Source: Candidatus Troglogloeales bacterium (GTDB lineage: Bacteria; Nitrospirota; Nitrospiria; SBBL01; SBBT01). From it: a DNA stretch of 11,616 bases. The stretch covers positions 1 through 11,616 of the forward strand of contig SBBT01000210.1 in NCBI GenBank assembly GCA_005239595.1, read 5' to 3'. Of this stretch, positions 6,851 through 11,616 are shown one piece after another. A model generated the notes under the pieces. That model searched no databases. It was not told the DNA's origin and was given only the letters and a program-made list of their open reading frames with translations. The translations under genes and the position numbers were made by a program. The number at the start of each line of letters is the position of its first letter. Position 1 is the first letter of the stretch.

Positions 6851-7915
6851 ATGCGTGTTTACACCTCTTCTCTCCTCATTCCCGGCATGTATCTTTTTTT
6901 GCTTCTTTACGGTTGCGGTTCAAAGACGAACGGCTCATCCGACAGTACGGGTGGCACTACGGGTGTGACGACGGCGCAATCCTTTGTCATAGAGATGCCG
7001 GTTCGTTCGGAAGATACCTCAAATGTCTTTTTGGGTATCTGGCCGTTTGCGGTACATGGCGGCAGCGGGCCGGGTGGACACCTGTATGATGGCGGGCACC
7101 CCGGTTGGGATGTGGAATTTAAAGCGGGGACGAGTGTCCGGGCCGCCGCAGACGGAACCATCCAGAGTGTCAGCACTGACTCCTCGGGCAAGAAGACGAT
7201 TCAGATCCAGCACACTGTGGGTGGTAAAAGTTATCGAACAAACTACACCAATATCGAGAATCCCGTCGTCATTGCGGGAGATTCCATAAAAGCCGGCAGT
7301 CCGCTGGGCGCTGCGGGGAGGGTAGAAGGCTTTATCGGTCCAACAAAAGTGACCTATTACATGACTCATTTTCAGCTCGACGATTTTAACTTCACTCCTG
7401 CGGATGACGGGAAGAGCAACAAAAACTCGGTCAGTCCGGAACCGTTCCTGACAACCCAGGGCATCGGAATTTTCCAAAATGTCTGGACAGTCTCTGCCTA
7501 TCCGCAGGAATTGACGGAGCCTTTTCCCAGTCCGCCGAGGAGTGTTTTGAATCCTTTCCCAATCAAACGGTCATGGACATTGCAGTCTTCGCCCTCGGGA
7601 GGCATCGTGTTTCCCCACCGGATTGAGTTTATTTATGTTGATCCGGCGGTCGATTCATCGCCTCAAAACATCCACGACTACGCCTTTTATAATGCAACCG
7701 GAACCGTGACGGAGAGTGGATCGGTTACCTTACAGCCGAAGGCGAGTCCGTTTTCGACCATTGACCTGCAGCCGCAAGATGGAAGCGGAAATAACAGCGG
7801 ACAGAAGAAGATAGGCGTGTACGATATTTTAGAGACAACGCTTAAGATCGATTGGGGTACCACCACCCGGCCTGCGAGTTTATCGAATTCGGCTCTGTAC
7901 ACGACACAAAAATAA
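6851..7915 (+). CDS. M23/LytM-fold lipoprotein, probably catalytically inactive
   Basis: The 354-residue product starts with a lipoprotein signal: short charged end, hydrophobic core at about 7-19 and lipobox L-Y-G-C with C22, followed by glycine, which suggests outer-membrane sorting. A low-complexity Ser/Thr/Gly linker (about 23-43) leads to an M23 peptidase domain (about 45-180). H83-x3-D87 and H173 match the three zinc ligands of LytM-type enzymes. The two catalytic histidines are replaced: N134 stands where Y-x-H-L is expected (Y132-T-N134-I) and M171 stands where the first histidine of H-x-H is expected (M171-T-H173). About 170 further residues form a C-terminal region I do not recognise. 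Members that lose the catalytic histidines typically act as regulators or scaffolds of cell-wall enzymes, as EnvC and NlpD do, so a structural or activator role is inferred. It converges with the anion transporter across 16 bp. Confidence 0.8.
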   Translation: MRVYTSSLLIPGMYLFLLLYGCGSKTNGSSDSTGGTTGVTTAQSFVIEMPVRSEDTSNVFLGIWPFAVHGGSGPGGHLYDGGHPGWDVEFKAGTSVRAAADGTIQSVSTDSSGKKTIQIQHTVGGKSYRTNYTNIENPVVIAGDSIKAGSPLGAAGRVEGFIGPTKVTYYMTHFQLDDFNFTPADDGKSNKNSVSPEPFLTTQGIGIFQNVWTVSAYPQELTEPFPSPPRSVLNPFPIKRSWTLQSSPSGGIVFPHRIEFIYVDPAVDSSPQNIHDYAFYNATGTVTESGSVTLQPKASPFSTIDLQPQDGSGNNSGQKKIGVYDILETTLKIDWGTTTRPASLSNSALYTTQK

Positions 7916-7931
7916 GAAGTCTAAACCCGCT

Positions 7932-9443
7932 TTAAGAAAGTCCCACCAGCGGACAAAGCAATCTCAACCCGACCCAGATGATGATCCACCCAATCAGGTC
8001 AAAGATAAAGCCAGTCCGAATCATTTTCTGTATCGGGATCAGGCGAGAGCCGTAGACAATGGCGTTAGGCGGGGTTGAGATGGGGAGCATAAAACCGAAA
8101 CTGGCGCCCAGCGTCGCTCCTAACGCAGGTGGAATCGGATTCACACCAGCCGTTTGGGCGATGGCAATCACGACCGGAATGACCATATTGGCCGACGCGG
8201 TGTTGGAGCCGATCTCGCTGATGACGATCGCGAGCAGAATGGATAAGGCGGTAATTCCCCAGAGCGATGGGGCGTGCAAGAACGTGAGCGCCCCCTGTCC
8301 CATCGCCTTGGAAAGCCCCGTTTTAAACATCAAATCCCCCAGGGCGAGCCCCCCGCCAAACAAAAGGAGCGTTCCCCAGTCAATCTTGACCGCCTCTTCC
8401 CAATGCAAGGTATATTCTCCTTTGGCACGATCAATCGGGAGAAAAAAAAGGAGACTCGCTGCGAGAATCGCCACCCCTCCTTCCGGCAACCTTTGGTAAT
8501 AGGTTTTTACCGTCTCTGATTGGCCGCCGAAGATGAGTCCTAATATTCCGGGAAGAACCCAAAGAAAGACTGCAACCAAAAAAACCACAAGGGTATTCTT
8601 CTCGCCGGTGCGCCATTCCCCCATCGTTTCAGAGATGACTATCGCTTTCTTAGGAACGTTTGTCTTGGACCGGTGAAGCGAGATGAGAAGGAGATAAAGG
8701 GCAACGCACATCACCAGCATGATCGGAACACAGAGAAGGACCCATTCGACGAATGAAATGCGTCTTGCGATATACTTTTCGATCATGCCGATACCAATCA
8801 GGTTAGGCGCGGTTCCAATCGGCGTTCCAATCCCGCCGATAGAGGCTGAAAAGGCAATCATCAACATCATCCCCGTCGCGTAGGCGTTGCTGTTTTTCAA
8901 CCCCATCGAATGGAGCAATCCGATTGCGATCGGAAACATCATGGCGGTGGCGGCAGTATTCGATATCCACATTGAGATAAACGCGGTAACGCCGCCGAGT
9001 GCGACCATAACGCGGTAGGGGTGATGTCCCACCCACGGTTGAGAGAGGATAAAGAGCGAGAAACGGCGGCTGATATGATGATACTCCATGGCGCGCGCGA
9101 TCAGGAACCCCCCTAAGAGCAGGAAGACAACAGGGTTGCCGAAAGAGGACAGCACCTCGTCGGCCCTCCCGATTCCAAAGGCAATTGCCAGCATGGGGGC
9201 AAGGAGGGCCGTGATGGGAAGGGGAATGGGCTCCGTAATAAAATAGATCATGGTTCCCGCCATTAAAGTTGCCATGAGATGGGCAGATGGCGGAAGCGGA
9301 AACGGGATGTAATAAACGACCAACGCAAGAATAGGCCCCAGGATAAGGCCAATCTTCCTTCGCCACCGGTCAAACACTTCTTCTTGAGGAGAGAAGACCT
9401 CTTTGATTTCATCTTGATGTGCCATGTTATTGGGTCGGTCCAT
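7932..9443 (-). CDS. DASS/SLC13-family sodium:anion (dicarboxylate or sulfate) symporter
   Basis: This is an inner-membrane secondary transporter of 503 residues with about 11 or more hydrophobic spans. The two S-N-T signatures that build the substrate and sodium sites of VcINDY-type carriers are present: S161-N162-T163 in the first repeat and S413-N414-T415 in the second. The accompanying G-T-P-I-G-T-A-P-N at 206-214 and S-T-P-P-N-A at 456-461 are also there. Family substrates are di- or tricarboxylates or sulfate; the sequence alone does not choose. The start is uncertain: ATG 9443 overlaps the end of xseA by 17 bp, while ATG 9425 lies one base after the xseA stop, and neither has a clear ribosome binding site. 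Either way translation is likely coupled to xseA, although a functional link is not obvious. Confidence 0.9.
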   Translation of the reverse strand: MDRPNNMAHQDEIKEVFSPQEEVFDRWRRKIGLILGPILALVVYYIPFPLPPSAHLMATLMAGTMIYFITEPIPLPITALLAPMLAIAFGIGRADEVLSSFGNPVVFLLLGGFLIARAMEYHHISRRFSLFILSQPWVGHHPYRVMVALGGVTAFISMWISNTAATAMMFPIAIGLLHSMGLKNSNAYATGMMLMIAFSASIGGIGTPIGTAPNLIGIGMIEKYIARRISFVEWVLLCVPIMLVMCVALYLLLISLHRSKTNVPKKAIVISETMGEWRTGEKNTLVVFLVAVFLWVLPGILGLIFGGQSETVKTYYQRLPEGGVAILAASLLFFLPIDRAKGEYTLHWEEAVKIDWGTLLLFGGGLALGDLMFKTGLSKAMGQGALTFLHAPSLWGITALSILLAIVISEIGSNTASANMVIPVVIAIAQTAGVNPIPPALGATLGASFGFMLPISTPPNAIVYGSRLIPIQKMIRTGFIFDLIGWIIIWVGLRLLCPLVGLS

Positions 9444-10809
9444 TAGAAACCGTGGAACTGGCAGGGGGCTCCAGCCCTTCTACCAAACAGCGTATTTTGC
9501 CACGATGCAACAGGATTTGCAGACGGTCGTAAAGGCCGACCTCCCGAATGTCCCGGATCACCTCCAGGGCAGGAAGACTTCTGGTAATGCTGTATCCGCG
9601 TTTCAGGATATTCAGCGGGGACAAAAGATGAAGTTGTGCCATTCTTGACGCAAGAACGGTTTTTCGTTGCGCAATCAGTTTCTCCCCCATTTGCCGAATG
9701 CGATCAGCCTGTTGTAATAGATGCGCATTCAGTTTTTTTAAGTGGGCAATCGGGTTAAGGTGGATCAGTCCCTGACGGCATCGGAACAGTCGCCCCTGCC
9801 GTACTGCAATGGCAAAGTGGACGGATTGTCGAAGTCGAATGCTTAAATGACCAACCTGTTCACGCAGATGCCTGATTTGTCGTTCCGGAGAGGCCAGTAA
9901 CCGCTCCTTTACCGTGAGGTCAAAGCGGAAATGCCTAATCCGACGATGGATGAGCGCATGGAGCGCGTTTTTTAAATCGTTAAAACGGTCTATTACAGCC
10001 GTGACGTTCTTGAGAATCATCTCTGCGGCGATGGATGGGGTGGGCGCCCGTACATCGGCGACGAAATCAGCGATGGTGGTGTCCGTTTCATGGCCGACCG
10101 CCGAGATGATCGGTATAGACGATCGGGCAATCGCGCGCGCAACGATCTCCTCATTAAACGCCCAGAGGTCTTCAAGCGAGCCGCCACCGCGCGCCAGTAT
10201 CAAAAGGTCAACAGACCTGTTTGGGGCATTTGCCGTATCAATCGCCTTCGCAATCTCTTCGGCCGCCCCTTCTCCCTGGACGGCAACGGGAAAGACCAGG
10301 ATCGAAATGGGAAGACTTTTCAGGACCGCCAGCATGTCTTGCAGGACGGCACCTGTTGGCGAGGTAATCAAGCCTATCTTTCCGGGAAAAATCGGAATGG
10401 GTTTTTTCCGCTCTTCGTGGAAAAGCCCTTCAACCATCAGGTTTTCTTTGAGGGCCTCGAAGGCCGCCTGGAGGGCGCCGGCCCCTCTCGGCTCGATGTA
10501 ATCGACAATGAGCTGGTATTCCCCTTTAGGTTCATAGACGGTGAGATGTCCCCGAATCAGGACGGCTAATCCTTCTTTCGGGATGAATTTTAGGAACCGA
10601 CCTTGCGAACGGAAGATGATGGCCCTCACCTGGGCGTTGGCGTCTTTTAACGTAAAATAGCAATGGCCGGAGCTTGGGATTTTTAAGTTTGCCACCTCCC
10701 CTGCGATCCAAAGATCGGAGAATGCAAGCTCGATCTCGGTCCGAAGCCGTAAGGTCAACTCACAAACCGTTAATATCTTCCTTCCTTCCGAAAACACCCC
10801 TTGTTTCAT
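9427..10809 (-). CDS. xseA: Exodeoxyribonuclease VII large subunit
   Basis: Exonuclease VII degrades single-stranded DNA from both ends as one large catalytic subunit with several small XseB subunits. The 460-residue product is full length. It has an N-terminal OB-fold (about 12-105, with W-I-A-G-E-V-A-N-L-K and S-G-H-C-Y-F-T-L-K-D), then the catalytic domain with I-T-S-P-T-G-A at 148-154, D158, R208-G-G-G-S-L-E-D-L-W, G-H240-E-T-D243 and A-D-V-R-A-P-T-P-S at 251-259. A long helical region follows, and a C-terminal L-S-P-L...R-G-Y-S-I segment at 396-408. ATG 10809 overlaps the stop of the rarA remnant as ATGA, and AAGGGA lies a few bases upstream. No xseB follows; the next gene is an anion transporter, so the small subunit must be encoded elsewhere. 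Confidence 0.95.
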   Translation of the reverse strand: MKQGVFSEGRKILTVCELTLRLRTEIELAFSDLWIAGEVANLKIPSSGHCYFTLKDANAQVRAIIFRSQGRFLKFIPKEGLAVLIRGHLTVYEPKGEYQLIVDYIEPRGAGALQAAFEALKENLMVEGLFHEERKKPIPIFPGKIGLITSPTGAVLQDMLAVLKSLPISILVFPVAVQGEGAAEEIAKAIDTANAPNRSVDLLILARGGGSLEDLWAFNEEIVARAIARSSIPIISAVGHETDTTIADFVADVRAPTPSIAAEMILKNVTAVIDRFNDLKNALHALIHRRIRHFRFDLTVKERLLASPERQIRHLREQVGHLSIRLRQSVHFAIAVRQGRLFRCRQGLIHLNPIAHLKKLNAHLLQQADRIRQMGEKLIAQRKTVLASRMAQLHLLSPLNILKRGYSITRSLPALEVIRDIREVGLYDRLQILLHRGKIRCLVEGLEPPASSTVSNGPTQ

Positions 10810-11036
10810 CGAGTTCCCTTGTCTTTGACGGAATTCTTATTGCGCCACACTTTTAGGTCTTCTGCGATCTTTTTTTCATCTCCCTGGTCGGACGGTTGGT
10901 AAAATAACCTATATTCAGGAAGATAGGCCTGGGGGATGAAGTGTCCTGGAAAATCGTGAGGGTAGCGGTACCCGACGCCCCTTCCGAGTTGTTTTGTGCT
11001 TTGATAATGGCTGTCTTTTAGCGCCGCTGGAACCAT
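10806..11036 (-). pseudogene. rarA: C-terminal remnant of replication-associated recombination ATPase RarA/MgsA
   Basis: Only the last 76 residues remain of a protein normally near 430-450 residues. They are recognisable from V-P-A-A-L-K-D-S-H-Y, then G-R-G-V-G-Y-R-Y-P-H-D-F-P-G-H-F, then Q-A-Y-L-P and the ending F-Y-Q-P-S-D-Q-G-D-E-K-K-I. This is the C-terminal tail after the oligomerisation domain; the AAA+ ATPase with Walker motifs is absent. Homology begins within a codon or two of ATG 11036, and upstream the sequence changes abruptly to a transposase fragment, with an in-frame TAA at 11046-11048. There is no ribosome binding site before the ATG. The stop overlaps the xseA start (ATGA), which suggests that an intact rarA was once translationally coupled to xseA. 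It is probably non-functional, or an assembly artefact. Confidence 0.8.
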
Positions 11037-11239
11037 TTTAAGGAATTATAACTTCGGAATGTGTCCGTGTAATACACCGATCCCTTCCGGGTCTTTTTCT
11101 CGATAATCGTCATGAGCTCTTCCTTCGAGACATACTCGACTACTCTCGTGTAAACCTGTCCCTCCCGCTCCAATAGGCCAAATACAATGCTTTTCCCGCT
11201 GGCATCCCTCCCGCGATTGCCTTTTCTCCTCCCTCCAAA
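11034..11239 (-). mobile_element. Internal fragment of an IS1595-family (ISXO2-like) transposase
   Basis: Read on the minus strand from about 11239, one frame gives F-G-G-R-R-K-G-N-R-G-R, then G-K-S-I-V-F-G-L-L-E-R-E-G, then V-Y-T-R-V-V, and V-Y-Y-T-D-T-F-R-S-Y-N-S-L-K. This is the middle of the ISXO2-like DDE domain, with the second catalytic aspartate in Y-T-D-T. The first acidic pair (before F-G-G) and the C-terminal N/E part with its G-F-W-S motif are missing, as are both ends of the element; no terminal inverted repeats or target duplication were seen. About 68 residues of a protein usually near 300 remain, so it cannot be active. Its left and right edges directly abut the rarA and ynfA fragments. 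Confidence 0.75.
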
Positions 11240-11400
11240 TCTGCGTCAACCTGTGCCAGACAAAGCGCAAACAGAACAAGGCTCACAATGCCAGGGAAAA
11301 GAGTCCAGGTGGGCCCGCCCTGACGAAGCCAGGCCAAAGATGAAAAACAGCCTGCAATTTCCAGAAAGGCCGCAAATACAAAATAAAGAACGCTCTTCAC
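11140..11400 (-). pseudogene. YnfA-like (UPF0060) membrane protein, truncated and fused to out-of-frame IS sequence
   Basis: GTG 11400 starts one base after the amidohydrolase stop, with AGG about eight bases upstream. The first ~53 codons (to about 11240) match the N-terminal half of YnfA/UPF0060 small membrane proteins: F-A-A-F-L-E-I-A-G-C-F, W-L-R-Q-G-G, L-F-P-G-I-V-S-L-V-L-F-A and an ending V-D-A-D-L. They cover two of the expected four spans. From about residue 54 the frame runs through the transposase fragment in a different phase and yields about 33 unrelated, polar residues before a TAG at 11140-11142. The normal family length is about 108 residues. The predicted 86-residue hybrid is therefore a truncated product whose tail has no homology basis. 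YnfA function is itself poorly known (small multidrug-resistance-like transport is proposed). Confidence 0.65.
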
Positions 11401-11401
11401 C

Positions 11402-11616
11402 TTATATACCTAATAACCGTTGGGCATTATGCAGCAGGATTTTCTCCATTACCGCAGGTTTAAACCCAACCGTTTCGGCGTCCGCAAGCCACCGCTCCGG
11501 CGTTAAAAAGGGATAATCCGATCCGAATAAAACACGATCCTGTAAGATCGTGTTGGCGTATTTTATCAGGGAAGGGGAAAAGTATTTCGGAGACCAACCA
11601 GATAGATCAATATAGA
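11402..11616 (-). CDS. Amidohydrolase family 2 (ACMSD-like), C-terminal part only
   Basis: The frame enters from the right edge of the window and 70 residues are visible, ending at TAA 11404-11402. The visible part matches the end of metal-dependent amidohydrolases of the Amidohydro_2 type: Y-I-D-L-S-G-W, then D-R-V-L-F-G-S-D-Y-P with the conserved metal-site or catalytic aspartate (codon at 11518-11516), P-E-R-W, and the closing helix I-L-L-H-N-A-Q-R-L-L-G. Such enzymes act on carboxylated or aromatic substrates by decarboxylation or hydrolysis; the substrate is not readable here. The N-terminal H-x-H is outside the window. Confidence 0.8.
   Translation of the reverse strand, partial: YIDLSGWSPKYFSPSLIKYANTILQDRVLFGSDYPFLTPERWLADAETVGFKPAVMEKILLHNAQRLLGI
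11531..11554 (-). repeat. Terminator-like hairpin inside the amidohydrolase gene
   Basis: AACACGATC (11531-11539) and GATCGTGTT (11546-11554) form a perfect 9-bp inverted repeat around a 6-base loop. On the minus strand the stem runs into TTATT, giving a short T-rich tail. It lies within codons for a conserved protein segment, so it may be coincidental. Confidence 0.35.

Noticed and set aside
7916..7931. Bidirectional terminator between the convergent lipoprotein and transporter genes
   Set aside because: Only 16 bp are available and I could find no stable inverted repeat there or just inside either gene end.
9914..10501. Plus-strand 195-codon open frame
   Set aside because: It is antisense to the xseA catalytic domain, with Ser/Arg/Ala-rich composition typical of a shadow frame.
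11045..11050. Perfect TATAAT on the minus strand before the rarA remnant
   Set aside because: It lies in transposase codons (S-Y-N region) and no reasonable -35 box is present 16-18 bases upstream; probably chance.
11046..11279. Minus-strand 77-codon frame overlapping the YnfA-like fragment
   Set aside because: It reads the IS segment in the wrong phase (the transposase homology lies in another frame) and matches no family.
11187..11516. Plus-strand 109-codon open frame
   Set aside because: It crosses the antisense of the amidohydrolase end, the YnfA-like fragment and the IS fragment; no homology and low-complexity Pro/Ser/Arg content.

Overview
The window is about 11.6 kb of gene-dense chromosomal DNA from a bacterium that is probably Gram-negative. 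The features pointing that way are a lipoprotein signal with an outer-membrane-type residue after the cysteine, an O-antigen-type glycosyltransferase, an ElyC/YdcF envelope protein and a respiratory GlpD. Base composition looks moderate, roughly half G+C by eye. The overall flavour (rarA-xseA order, IS1595-type transposase, sugar transferase fusions) would fit an environmental lineage such as Nitrospirota or a deltaproteobacterial group, but nothing here fixes the taxon. There are no rRNA or tRNA genes, CRISPR arrays or phage genes that I can see.

Left block, plus strand (1-6575). First comes the 3' part of a large two-domain glycosyltransferase, then an ElyC/YdcF-type membrane protein. A tight run of four genes follows: glpD (quinone-linked glycerol-3-phosphate dehydrogenase), a small NTF2/SnoaL-fold protein that overlaps the end of glpD, an unrecognised protein with about eight membrane spans, and an NAD(P)-dependent aldehyde dehydrogenase. 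Gaps are -11, 13 and 27 bp with good ribosome binding sites, so these four are probably co-transcribed. A promoter-like sequence sits immediately before the preferred glpD start.

Middle (6576-7915). A short minus-strand gene encodes a 60-residue Cys/His protein that ends 2 bp from the end of the dehydrogenase gene. It is divergent, across about 90 bp, from a plus-strand lipoprotein with an M23 (LytM-like) fold. That lipoprotein keeps the three expected zinc ligands but lacks both expected catalytic histidines.

Right block, minus strand (7932-11616). Reading in the direction of transcription there is the end of an amidohydrolase, the first half of a YnfA-like membrane protein, an internal piece of an IS1595/ISXO2-type transposase, the last ~76 residues of RarA/MgsA, an intact xseA (exonuclease VII large subunit) and a DASS/SLC13 anion transporter that overlaps the end of xseA. 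The three middle pieces abut with no visible insertion-sequence ends. This is either an illegitimate recombination scar or an assembly join, and it is the most unusual structure in the window. I see no convincing new multi-gene defence or mobile system. The items most worth following are the patchwork junction, the catalytically degenerate M23 lipoprotein, the small Cys/His protein and the glpD-associated four-gene cassette.
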